Made by a program: the position numbers and the translations under genes | Shown: in pieces, positions 11,361 through 22,900 of the stretch | How the letters are laid out: every line of letters starts with the position of its first letter | Position numbering within the stretch: the stretch's first letter is position 1 | Source of the DNA: Paracentrotus lividus | Lineage: Eukaryota; Echinodermata; Echinoidea; Camarodonta; Echinidae | Length of the DNA: 64,000 nt | NCBI GenBank assembly: GCA_940671915.1 | Contig: CALNVZ010001721.1 | Coordinates: 45,535,349 to 45,599,348 of the forward strand | Reading direction: 5' to 3' | Notes under the pieces: model-generated | Seen by the model: the letters and a program-made list of their open reading frames with translations, nothing else | What the model was told of the DNA's origin: nothing | The model's database searches: none

Positions 11361-12393
11361 TACAGTGCGTATAAAAAAAAAACCGCAACAATATTTAATT
11401 TCAAAGTTGTGAACATTGTGATAGTTTTACACCAGCGTGAGAAGTAACACGTTAAAGCCATATGTCTCCTCTTTCCAATAACATCTTATTTATTTATACA
11501 AGGTCAGGGATGGCCGAGTTATCATTCTTTTTTAACAATGGGACAAAGTGGACTTGGGGCCAAGTTTTAGACACGGCAAGAATCATGGCATCTTAATAGA
11601 AATTAACTCAACAAAATGGAACAATGGAATTGATAATTACAACTTATCATTGTCTTCTTTAGGATGCCTCTCTCTAAACATTACATCCCATGCCCCTCAG
11701 CATGGCCCCCAGTCCTTTCCACACAGAGATTTAGCTCGTTTCTCCATCTCACGCACAGCCCTATGGATCATTGGGGCCTTGTGGCGTAGAGCATCAAACT
11801 CATCAATGATTCTTTGTCGCAGGGTTGCAATGTCAGGTGGAAGGATGATGAACACTTTGCTCTAGAGATAACCCCCAAGAAAAAGGTCACAACAAGTTAG
11901 ATCCAGAGATCGCGGTAGCCACTCCACATCATGATACAAGGCAATCACTCGATGTCCAAACCCTCAGCCAATCTGTTTCCTACTGCAACTAGTCGATGGG
12001 CTGGTGCACCATCCTGTACCCTCCATCACGTCCACAGGCGTCTGAAAACACCCCTTTGTTGCACAGGAAACTTTTCCATTAATTCAGGAATCACATGTTC
12101 ATCTAAAATCTATAAGTACCCCTCCACCTGACATTGCAACTCTCTAAAAAAAAAAAAGATTACTTACGAGTATGATGCTCGAAGCCGTTTCTAAAACTTG
12201 GCCCCATGTCCACTCTGTCCCATAAGAATGATTACTCAGCCATCCCTGACCATGTATGAATAAATAAGATATTATTGGAAAGAGGAGATATTATGTGGCT
12301 TTAACGTGTTAGTACTCACTTTGGTATAAAGGTAACACAATCTTCACAACTTTAAAATTAAATCTTGTTGCGTTTTTTCTGAGACGCACTGTA
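11361..12393. mobile_element. Mariner-type element with long TIRs
   Basis: Bounded by tacagtgcgtat at the left and gagacgcactgta at the right, with inverted arms of about 230 bp (11361-11590 against 12180-12393) and TA ends. It interrupts a tandemly duplicated unit. Its interior carries a decayed minus-strand transposase (separate entry). Confidence 0.75.
11640..12131 (-). pseudogene. Decayed mariner-family DDE transposase, C-terminal half
   Basis: Conceptual minus-strand translation runs through several frames and stops. It contains QDGAPAHRL at about 12010, typical of the 'QDGAPAH' catalytic-domain motif of mariner transposases. Downstream come a relic of the WP-RSPDLT/DFFLWGYLK segment and then FIILPPDIATLRQRI near 11830-11860, matching the usual C-terminal order. 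In-frame stops and frameshifts mean it cannot encode a working enzyme. It lies inside TIRs at 11361-12393, so it belongs to that element. The exact family within the superfamily is uncertain. Confidence 0.7.
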
Positions 12394-12600
12394 AAAAGGG
12401 CAATGTTTATGAATTTCATGCTGCTCTGGCGTTTGTCCCGATAAAATGCACCTTTCATTGCAGAAAACAATTTTATTTACTTCAACTATGTCATTCATGA
12501 GCTGGAGAGGGTGCTATTCCACTTTGCCTTTTTATTAAGGGGAGAACTCTGCACCTTGTATCAGGAAATACGATCGCAATTTTTTTTTATAGAATAGAAA
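12394..12600 (+). repeat. Tandem duplicated unit, copy 1, right part
   Basis: Matches 14925-15145 in direct orientation, including 'catgagctggagagggtgct'. It is the continuation of copy 1 of the unit after the mariner insertion. Confidence 0.65.
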
Positions 12601-13282
12601 TGACAGGTCTTTTTCCTGTCGCAGAACTGTGTCGGAGACGTCTTTGAGACGTCTACGCAAAGGAAAGACCCAAAGATTAAAGTATGTTCGATTTTCCACG
12701 ACTCACGAGACTTCGCAGAGACTCAGGAGATGTCTATGAGACGTCTCCAATACGTCTTCGCGACTAATATAAAAACCGTGTCAAATACGCCTCATATGAC
12801 AAGTGAAATACCACAATTGCTAGTAGTCCGTTTTCTTAACCCAAGACTGATGGTTGTATCTCACTTGCCATCAGACGGATTTGAGGCTATAGTTTGAGAG
12901 TAGTCTCAGTCTTCGAGACGTCTCTTAAGTCTCTGCAATGTTCATGAGTCATTGGGAAATCATGTTTAAACGTTTATTTGGCGATCCTTAGATAAAAAGA
13001 AGAAGAAAGCTAAGTTGTAGGATTTTTTTAAAACCATTATTTGCATAATCTCAGAAAAATTGAGTTGGGTAATTAGATACATAATTAAAATTTGCAATTC
13101 ATCAATGACAATAAGACCTTGACTGTCGATAACAAAACCATTTTTTTACACATAATCTCGCCTCCATCACTAGTTATTTTATCAAGATTTTACATCACTT
13201 GTATGTAATAAATGTAAAGGTAATTAAAACCATCAACTTCTAGCCACAACAGCAATACCAACAAGTTATTATTTGATTACAG
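12601..13282 (+). repeat. Tandem duplicated unit, copy 2, left part
   Basis: Direct repeat of about 10620-11300, with the same GAGACGTCTC-type palindromes near 12630-12930. It is interrupted at 13283 by another element and resumes at 14838. Confidence 0.65.
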
Positions 13283-14837
13283 CCCTGGCGTAAATCCCGG
13301 GGGTGGGGAGATGGGGGGGGATACATCCCCCAGATTTTGAGGAGGGGGGATGGCCTGTACAACATCCCCCCCCCAGTTTTCAAGAAAGAAATGAAAAAAA
13401 AAATACACTAGATAATTGTTTATTGGTTAAAATAGCGCTTTCAATACTAAAAAAATGCATCTTTTTTACTCCAAAACCCCCAAAATTTCCTCTCGGTCGC
13501 CAAGCGACCTCGCACTAAGTAACAAACATTAACCTAGGTATAAAAAGGTTGGATCCAACGCCCTCGTCTGGGGATAAACCTTAGGAAAGGGTGTTGTTGA
13601 CAATTATGCAATTACATTAATGCAGTTGTGTGCGGGCTAAGTTGTTGGAGGCTTGGGGCCTGCAGCTCACAAAATTTTCATAGCAAAGATTGTGGATTTG
13701 TTTTCTATCGCTCGTTAGTGTTATTTAACTTCTATTTTTAGTCATCTTCTAAATGGATACAAAATTTTCGGCTCGCACTTCGCTCTCGCTGATACTAAAT
13801 AGGATCTATACTGCCCAAAAATAATATCTCCAATTTTTAGCTTAAAAATTTGGCTCGCGCTTCGCGCTCGCATTACTTTTTCCATTACTAAAATGAACAG
13901 GAATCAAGGCAGCCTTTAATAAAAGTATACATTCAAAGACAAATTTTCTTCGTACCTTCTCCCTCTCCGAATAAATTTCTCTTCAGGTCTATGCCTCTGA
14001 TCTAAAGTGTCCCCCTATTCAGAAAATGTACCATTTTTCCATCGAGACCGACCCCATTCAAATCCTTTTCGCCGGCACTACTATATGTTTTTTGTTTTGT
14101 TATTTTTTCGCGCTCGCGGTAACTATACAGGACCTTTAATGCACAAACATATATTTTACCTTAAAATTTTCGGCTCGCGCTTCGCGCTCGCATTAGTTTT
14201 CCATTACTAAAATGAACAATAATCAAGGTAGCCATTATGATTCTTACGGGCATACATTCACAGACAAATTTTCGTTGTATCCCCCTCCGTTTCCGAATAT
14301 ATTTCCCTATAGATCCATGCCTCTGATCTAAAGTGTAACCATTTTCAGAACGGTGCACTTTTTTTATCAAGACCCGTGACTTTCAAATCCGTTCCGCCAC
14401 CTCTGCTATCATTATAGGCCTATATATATATTTTTTCCGCGCTCGCGGATACTATATGTGACCTTTAATGCACAAACATATCTTATTTAAGCTTAAATTT
14501 TTTTGGCTCGCGCTTCGCGCTCGATGATACTAAATCGGACCTATAATGCACAATTATCTTCAACTTTTAGCTTAAAATTTTCGGCTCGCGCTTCGCGCTC
14601 GCATTAGTTTTTCCATTACTGAAATGAACCCTAATCAAGGCAGCCATAAGCTAAAAGCATACATTTAAAGACAAATTATATTCGTACCCCCTCCCTCTCA
14701 AATCCATTTCGCTGTATATGGGTATTAAAAACGTGTGTCACGAGTGCTTGTGTAGGCCTATTTTAAAACAAGATAGCGAAAAGTTGGCAAATTATTTCGA
14801 TCATCCCCCCCCCACTCCTCGACACGGATTTACGCCC
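13283..14837. mobile_element. MULE-like element with 10-bp target duplication
   Basis: The sequence ttgattacag occurs immediately before (13273-13282) and after (14838-14847), a perfect 10-bp direct duplication. The ends carry short inverted repeats: ggcgtaaatcc near 13287 and ggatttacgcc near 14826. Inside is a roughly 300-bp tandem array with GGCTCGCGCTTCGCGCTCGC blocks near 13770, 13855, 14170, 14505 and 14583. No transposase frame is seen. Target duplications of 9-11 bp are typical of Mutator-like elements, but the superfamily is an inference. Confidence 0.7.
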
Positions 14838-15150
14838 TTGATTACAGCAACATCTAAACATTGAACTACAACAGCATAAATAACAACAACAACATTGACA
14901 ACAGCCACGAATTATAAGGGACAATGTTCATTAATTAAATGGTGCTCTGGCGTATTTTATTCCGACAAAACGCAAATTTCATCGCAGGAAACAGTAAACC
15001 TCATTTTATGTATTTCAACTATGTCACTCATGAGCTGGAGAGGGTGCTATTCCACTTTGCCTTTTTATTAAGGGGGGAGTACTCTGCACCTTGTCGGAGG
15101 AAATACGACCGAAAGATTTTTTTAAAGAATGAGAATTACAGGTCTTGATC
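14838..15150 (+). repeat. Tandem duplicated unit, copy 2, right part
   Basis: Resumes the unit after the 13283-14837 insertion. 14925-15145 matches 12405-12595. Confidence 0.65.
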
Positions 15151-15234
15151 ATTAGAGATATTTAAACTAATTTAGATCCCCTGTGTCATTTCAAACAAAG
15201 GAATCTAAATTCTCCTGCTCTAAAATGAATCCCT

Positions 15235-15299
<65 letters not shown>

Positions 15300-15740
15300 G
15301 CATACAAAGAGAATAAATTGTTTTCCATGGAATTTACTTATACACTTACGTTTTAATTGATTTAATACTCATTCATTGTGTCTCCAAATAATAAAATAAC
15401 ACACTACAGTCGTATAACAATAACACAAAACATCATACTAATAAAACAAATGAACATGTAGTTCAATTAAAAGCATAGGCTACTTGGTTTTACTCAAAGT
15501 TAAGCATTGGATGACTTTCAGGCTCATACGATAATTTACGCTACTTAATTTATATTTGCTTTCCTACACGGTCACATACTACATGTATTATACCGTTTAT
15601 TACCATGCAATGGCATGAGAAGAATAAACCACGTCCTTAAATTAGGCGCGAAAAAAAAAAGAAAAAAACGAAGAAGAAAAAAGAAAAAAAGAGAAGAAGA
15701 AGTATGCATAATCTGGTATTTTGGGCCTCCCCCTCTATAT
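15151..15740. other. Gene-free; (CA)n(TA)n microsatellite
   Basis: A compound CA then TA dinucleotide repeat lies at about 15239-15299. The rest is AT-rich with a purine-rich tract at 15650-15700. No exon is recognised. Confidence 0.6.
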
Positions 15741-16702
15741 ATAGGTAGATGAAGGGAATAGCGGACAGTAGGGAATTCGGACGGCCACAATGTCCACCTA
15801 GCTGCCAACATAAGATCAACTGAGTTGAAATACCGGCATCTATTGGTAGCGTTGGTCTGTCTGGAAGGTTGAATGCTGTATTCGACAACAACAAGTGAGA
15901 AATCTCTGAGAAACTAACAAAATCATTGTTCCAAGGTAGGAAAATTTGCGCTGAAAAATGGCTGATGTAAAAATTACATTTTGGGGAATGTGATGGTATA
16001 AAATAGATTGGGCTGACCTCTTTTTCATGCATTATGGACACGTGTGGAGGGTGGGCCAAACGTGCACGGAGTGTTTGCACTGTACAAAGCCTGTGTATTG
16101 GTGGCAGTTTGTTGAAAAGTGCTAGTCAGTCATTTTTTGTGTAGGGAACCGGACACACATTGACGGTTGTTTGTTTATTCGGGTTGGTTGCTAAGCTGTA
16201 GATCAAATAGTATTGCATATATATGTATTATATTTATTTATAAATGTTTGGCGATTTTAAAAGTTTTTCTCTTTATTATTATGTGATATGTCATGATCTA
16301 CATGAGATATAAAGTTATTCTGAGTGTTTCTGAAATTTTGTAGTAAAATGCATTATACTTTCTAAAAATGAATAATGTTATAAAAAATCAATACAAACTT
16401 GTTAAGTTGATGGTTTACATTCAAATCAGTGCTTCCAGACAGATCTTTATACAAAAAAAAAAGGATAAAAACATACTGTCCGGTATTTCCTACACTGTAG
16501 GGAATTCCGGACAATTTACCATGGCGTCATATTTTGCATATAACTGCCTCAACAAATATTTGATTACCTCAATTTTTTCGGAAAATAAAGTTGAATGATG
16601 TAGCTAAGCAATGATAATCTTTTTCTTTTGTGATTTTATTGTTTTCATGTCCTAATTAAGCAAATGAGCTTAAGTGGCCGGTATTCCCTACATCTACCCT
16701 AT
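15741..16702. mobile_element. TIR element, family 1, copy 2
   Basis: Begins ataggtagatgaagggaata and ends ggtattccctacatctaccc, an inverted pair. It is the reverse-oriented relative of 3836-4888. Its interior has no intact long frame. Confidence 0.65.
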
Positions 16703-17200
16703 ATTAAAAAAAATGACTGACCAAAATACATTTTCACGCATGCTAACCACCCCCACTCATCGCCAGGCCAGTGTGAAGCGAAAAAAGAATAATTGAAAAA
16801 AATAAATGTAACCGTTGCTCGGCCGGCGTGATGTAAACAAGCAAAGTTTTACTGGAAAAATCTGAATTTCCAATTTTGTGCCCCCTTATGAAATCATGGA
16901 TCCGCCCATGCTCTATATCGCGCGTCCACGTCCAGGGTCGTAAGCAGTGAATCTCACTTTAACCTGCCATGCCCATGAAAACAAATAATACAGCTGCAAT
17001 GATCAGACTGGTTCGATGGGCACGGAATAAACTTGGACCTGTGGACACGAAAAGAAAACATGGACAAACATAACGATTCAGTCCCTGAATAAAAAATGAA
17101 ATAAAAATAGGAAAATTCAAATCAAGTTTCAAAATATCAATATCATAATATTTAAATTAAAAAAAAAAAATACAAGAAAATACGGAAAAAATACTTAGTG
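16703..17200. other. Gene-free stretch
   Basis: AT-rich sequence with one isolated 'atggatccgcccatgc' fragment at about 16897-16912, reminiscent of the ends of the GGATCC-type short elements found elsewhere in the window. No exon, RNA gene or clear repeat is seen. Confidence 0.4.
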
Positions 17201-17690
17201 TAGGGGAGACTGGGGTAATTATGGCCCTTTTTTCACTTTTCCTATTACTACCATTAAATGATAAGCCCAGTAGTATTCTAATTAAGTAAAAAATACAATC
17301 AGTCTATATACCTATAATATACAAAGGAAAGTATAAACCTGCTACTTCTCATTTGCATATTAATTACCATTATGTTAACAACTTTGTGGGGCCATAATTA
17401 CTCCACGGGTTCGGGTATTTATGGCCCTATTGTCATGACTGTATGAATTAAAAGATATTATGCTAATTAATTATGGTAATGTATAATAAATGTTGTTGGG
17501 CATGTTGGGTAATCCTAATAATACACATATCAACCACCAAAATTATTTAATCAATAATTGGTTCAGCCAAAATGTTGAAATTTTGCAGTCATAGCAATAC
17601 ATATATTTATGTACAAAATCATACAAATTAATGTATCTGCGCTTATAACTGTTTGTATTGGGGCCATAATTACCCCGAGTGACATTTTTC
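17201..17690. mobile_element. Short fold-back element (ggggtaattatggccc ends)
   Basis: The left end contains ggggtaattatggccc at about 17212 and the right end contains ggggccataattacccc at about 17660. Together they give a short TIR around an AT-rich core of about 450 bp. No coding capacity. Confidence 0.6.
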
Positions 17691-18034
17691 AATTTGATCC
17701 CTTTGTAGCCCGCGTTTCTCCGCTCACATTATTGTTTACTGAGATAAGTGTCATTTTATGAGCACAAAAAAAAAAAAAAAAAAAACGCTTGGAGTGTACT
17801 GTTTTCAGGTTGATATATCAATATTTTTAGCTTGCGCTTCGCGCTCGCATTGTTTAATGAAAGTATGTTCTTGAGTTAAAATGCACCATTCTCAGGGTGT
17901 TATGTTGAAATATCAGTTCAGAAATCCCATAGACTTTGTGTAGCTCTTGGTCTTCTAATAATTTTGGCCACCACTGTATGTTATAAAAGAAATTCGGCTC
18001 GCACTTCGGCGCTCGCATTGTTTAATCTAATATG
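17691..18034. other. Gene-free; ctcgcgcttcgcgctc-type units
   Basis: Two diverged units of the gcttgcgcttcgcgctcgc repeat lie at about 17830 and 17997. They are the same repeat type found inside 13283-14837. Confidence 0.5.
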
Positions 18035-18992
18035 TACACTGTCCGTCATAAAGATGGAATGTTTTTTGCACTAAGCGAACAAGATTTTGCTCCGGTTTTT
18101 AATTTCTTGAATATGTTTGTCTCTGCTTTTACTTTTCGGGGACCCTAGCTATATCTCAAATATTCTCCCAACCCTTTACGTGGACTTTTTTCCAAAAAAA
18201 AGTTTTGTCAACCCCATGATGCCCATTTTTGATTGTTTTCTAATTTTCGGGCCCTTTTTGTTTCCCCGGCCGATGAAGCCCCTCAGTCCTACCCCTTGGA
18301 AACGCGTCTGAGGTGTATTGTTTATATTGTTCTTTAAGTTAAATCTAGATTTATGGGAAAGGCTTAGATCTCTTGTCTACGGAAGGGGTTTAAGTAAAAA
18401 TGAGACTGGTGAAAATTCGAATATTTTATTCCATTGATATGCTGAAAACAAAGAAATAACAACAACCTTTAACCCTTAAATATCATATTTTCCCTTAAGT
18501 TTTGTTAAGCCTTGATGAAAAGGTTGTAAATGTTTAATTATAGATAATATTCTATTTTGATTTATATTTGGTTGAGATTTTACAATACAATTTAGGGAAG
18601 ATGGAAATTTCCATGGTGTAAACATGAATAAAAATCAATGTTGAACCCCAATCAATAAATTTTTGACCCCTCCCCAAGACAAAAGAATCGAAGACTGTAA
18701 CCATATAACTACATGTAACTTAAAGAACAATAACAAATCTACACACTCAGACGTGTGTCCTTGGGGACAGACTTAGGGTGGTGCGTAAAAAAAACGGGGC
18801 CCCAAAATAAAAAAAAAATCTTCGGGGGTTGACACTTTTTGGAAGAAAAATCCCGGAAGGTTATAGGGAACAAGATATAGCCAGGATCCCTGAAAGTGAA
18901 AGCGATGGCAAACACATTAAACAAATTAAAGCGGAGCAACATAATGTCGCTCGAGTCAGAAAAATGATTTCACCTTCTATGCGAACAGTGTA
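18035..18992. mobile_element. Tc1/mariner-type TIR element, copy 2 (uninterrupted)
   Basis: Left end tacactgtccgtcataaag, right end inverse at 18980-18992, 958 bp. It is homologous to 6756-9834 minus the CACTG insert. Its interior runs in the opposite direction to copy 1, as expected for insertion in the other orientation. It serves as the empty-site reference for the CACTG insertion. Confidence 0.8.
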
Positions 18993-19415
18993 TCTTCTTA
19001 TTGAGCATAGCACCAAAAATACGCTTTAAAATGCAACGTTTTCAGGTTGTATTTATCATAAATGTTCGGCTCCCCTTACCTTTATTTTTCCTAGATGGCC
19101 CTCCGCGTTCGCGTATCAATTTCATAAAGAAAATGATAAAGCACACAAAACATACAAAACGTCATTAATCATCTTAGCTTTGATTAGGCCTACAAAAAAA
19201 TAAATTAAAGAAGAGACTTCATAATTTTCACAAACTTTCTCAACGTGGGGGGGGGGTAATAAAAAAAAATACCTGAAATCGTTGGTTAAAAATTGAATCC
19301 CACCCCTCCCCCAAAAAAAAAAAAAAAAAAAAAAAAAAAAACAAAAAAATCTAAACAAGCAAACAAAACAAAGCCAAAAAAGAAACGTAACAAATTTAAT
19401 GAAAAATGGAATCTA
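18993..19415. other. Downstream of the SRCR terminal exon
   Basis: AT-rich with G and A homopolymers (about 19248, 19315-19340). As the region 3' of a minus-strand terminal exon it would hold the 3' UTR. No confident polyadenylation site can be assigned. Confidence 0.4.
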
Positions 19416-19952
19416 CTACCACTTTGAAAATAACCGTTTGAAATAATTTTTCAAATATAATTTTTTGTTTCCTAATTTCCTACAAAAAAAATGTTTCCAG
19501 TAGAAGTTTGTTATAATGGTTTGTCCTTTATTTTTGTATAGGCTGACATTTTGAACAAAATACAAACTCATTTTGTGTGTGTAAATTATCGAACCGAACG
19601 AACCTGCATTGCCATCATCGTCATCGCCATCATCATCACCGCCAACGTCGTCATCACCATCATTATCGTCATCACCGCCATCGTCACCATCACCATCATT
19701 ATCGTCATCACCGCCATCGTCATCATCATCGTCGTCATCATCATTTTTATAAAGACAGTTTATAACTGACGGAGAGCAACCTTCAGGATTAATTCCCCAA
19801 GGTTGGTGTCCACATTTGTATAGAGCGCCTTCAGAGCTGCAGTCATCATTCGTAAACCAAATCATTTCATCTCCAGTGAGAAACGGTTCCTTCTCCTCTA
19901 CTTCTATAGATCTGTAATTTAAGCTCAAGTGACCCAGCTGTATGCAGACAGC
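19416..19952 (-). CDS. SRCR gene exon 10: second half of SRCR7 plus Asp-rich tail
   Basis: After a TTTCTAG acceptor the frame reads AVCIQLGH and continues with cysteines at DDC, YKC, EGC and INC, completing an SRCR domain begun in exon 9 (phase 0 joins phase 0). Then follows a tail of about 45 residues of D, G and N, encoded by ATC/GTC-type triplets on the plus strand, and a basic, aromatic C-terminus to a TGA/TAA stop at 19416. A possible donor (GCAG/GTTCG, near 19605) lies after the acidic tract, so the last 60 residues could be intronic. An antisense Ile- or His-rich frame is an artefact of the triplet repeat. Confidence 0.75.
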   Translation of the reverse strand, partial: AVCIQLGHLSLNYRSIEVEEKEPFLTGDEMIWFTNDDCSSEGALYKCGHQPWGINPEGCSPSVINCLYKNDDDDDDDDDGGDDDNDGDGDDGGDDDNDGDDDVGGDDDGDDDDGNAGSFGSIIYTHKMSLYFVQNVSLYKNKGQTIITNFYWKHFFCRKLGNKKLYLKNYFKRLFSKW

Positions 19953-22900
19953 CTAGAAATTAAACATATTTAATGTTGATTAATTTAAAATCACGTTCTA
20001 TCAGTAACTTAATATTACGTTACAAAAATATATTCGAATATTTTGATAGGATACACTGAAAACCTAACCTCGTCCGTCAATGGACGGACTAGCTTTAAAG
20101 CTAGTCGGTCAAGACGGACTAGTTTTAAAGATAGTCCGCAATGTTAGTCCGTCAAGACGGACTAACATACAACTGAATGTCTATCTCTCAACTTGACGGA
20201 CGAGCTTTAAAGCTAGTCCGTTAATCTTGATGCTCGTCTGTCTTCTTGACGGACTAGGTCAATAAAATAGGTAGGTGAACTGAGTTTACCTATTAGAATG
20301 ACCGACTAGCTTTTGATACACATAGATGCAATGTCGTTTCAATGCACCTTCTCTATCTATTCTGTTTCCGAGCATTATCAAGTGGATACATTCTCAAACC
20401 AGGAACTTCCTGCTCAAACAAACACTGAAAACCTAACCTCGTCCGTCAATGGACCGACTAGCTTTAAAGCTAGTCGGTCAAGACGGACTTTCACTAGTTT
20501 TAAAACTAGTCTGCCATGTTAGTCCGTCAAGACGACTAGCATAGGGTACATGCAGGTAATATGGGACAGCAGGTAATATGGGACACCTGAAGCAAATCAT
20601 GTCGTGACCGTCGACCGGTGACCGATGACCGGTGTGAGCACCATAAAGTTGTTCGTATGAACTGTATACGAAAATATATCGTCGTGAGAGCATCTGATGC
20701 CAAAATTCCTCTTAGAAAATTGCTGAAAACGAACAAGGTAGGTAAAACTTATGGCATTTTTATACCCTAATGTAAAATTTGACATTTCACACAATGTGAT
20801 GGTGAAAGAGTGTTTGAGGGGGTAACCTCAATTGTTTTGTATATTTAGTAAGCTTGTAGTTTCATTTTGATCAACTAGCGTGTACAGGTCATTTGTTTAG
20901 TTGAATGGGGTGCAATGTGGCATTGAATGCTTGCCTGAACTGCCAACATTAGTGCAGGTAATATGCGGACATCCAAAATGGCGGAAATGATTCTGGTACT
21001 TAGTATTGAGATGAGGCATCATCTCTTGTGCTACGATTTTGTTGGGTATATTCACAGCATATAATTAATATGTAACTTATTGTAGGCCTATATTGACTTG
21101 TATAGTGAAAATAATATTTAAATAATATTTTAAAAAGAAATAATATACAATAATAACCTACAATGAAATATATAGTCAAAGTATTTACTGAAGGGTCTTA
21201 TAATTTCAAATTATATCTTAAAGTTAATGATTTTCAAACATTTTAAGCAAATTCCAAACATGGTAGAGTCATTGTAGTTTAAAACATACATTAAATACAT
21301 GTGCTCATATTAACCTGCACATCAGGTAATATGGGCACTTTGGTAATGAGTCAACATTTGAATGTTGCAGACAGGGGGGTTGGTGATATATTGTTTTTCT
21401 TCAAAAAAAGTTAGAGCAGTAGTTATTGATTCATATAAACAAAGATTAGACTGTGTGTCATTTCGTAATTTTATGCAAATTAGGCAATGAGCTTAGGGGT
21501 CCATATTACCTGCATGTACCTCACACTGAATCTAACATCCTCACAACTATGACGGACAGCTTTAAAGCTCGTCCGTCAAGCTTGAGTTAGTCCATCGACG
21601 TGACCGACTAGGTCCAAAAAAAAGTAGGGGTAGGACAGTTCACCCCATTAGAATGACATGACCTAGCTTTTGATACAAATAGTTGCATGTCGTTTCAATG
21701 TACCTTCTCTATTTATTTCTGTTTCCGAGCATAATCAAGTTGATACATTCTGAAACAAAGGTTGTTTCTCGCTTGACAATATGAAGCTACGAGACATAAC
21801 ATCTATCATGACAAGTATGCAATTCACGAGTACCAGGTAGATTCCAAAATTTGTCTCCATTCTTCATTACAGGCTAATTGAATACCTTGTTAATATAGAA
21901 CTCAAGAACCCGGTATTTCCTCACAGATTGCTGGTGAATTCCCCGGCTTAGCAACAACAGTGAATAGGAGTTGGATACAATCAACATTCTCAAACAAAGG
22001 TTGTTTTTGCTTGACAATCTGAGAGCATTACGTAAGCCGAAATAACATAAATCGTGACAGTTGCCATTCAGCGAGTAGGTTGAAATATTGTTCCAATCTT
22101 TAAGGCATGACGGAGGGATTATATTGCGCATGAGTTCAAATTTCGTTCATCGCGCAACAAAAAAAAAAACAAAAAAAACAAACAATCCGCAATTCATACG
22201 CAAAATCATCCTAAAGAGCCATTTGACCCGCCTTTAATTACAGGCTATTGAATACTTCGTTACTATAGAACCATGAACCGTCTATTCTGATATAGATTGC
22301 TGGTGAATGCCTGCTTAGCAACAGCAGAGAATAGAAAGTGGTACAATTGATTGAATAACATGCGCATTTCGAAAAGGACATCACTATACATGTATTAGTT
22401 GCATTATCTGTATATTTGAATTCCATTTAATGAGCAAACTGTACATACGCACACTGGATATACCCCGTAAAGCTTAAGATTTTGATTATAATGGCGATCT
22501 CCTTCCTGTGACATGAATGTGTGAGTACTCTTTTTAATTCCTTATGTTTCAGTTCACAGATAGCGTTATTTTTTCACATAGATTAATGCTATAACACCAA
22601 CGCGAAAAATTATGTCTTGCCAAATCACTTTATAAATTGTGTGTATTTACAACGATAGTAACAATCACATTAAATTATGAAAATTAAAATTAATTCTAAT
22701 AATAAAATATAGGCGCCACTTTTCTTTTAGATTACTTGTACTGAAAGAAAAGAATATTGGATTAGAGGCGCGACTTTGGGAATCTGAAGTGGCTCTCAAG
22801 GATAAGTGTATACGCCGAAAATGCAAAAGCAGGTAGGCCTACAACACAAAGTCATGATGATGCAAGCCATGGCGACGACTCCTGGGCCCCGTGCCCCATT

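Noticed and set aside
19551..19769. Plus-strand Ile- and His-rich frames
   Set aside because: Antisense of the triplet tract that encodes the Asp tail of SRCR exon 10.
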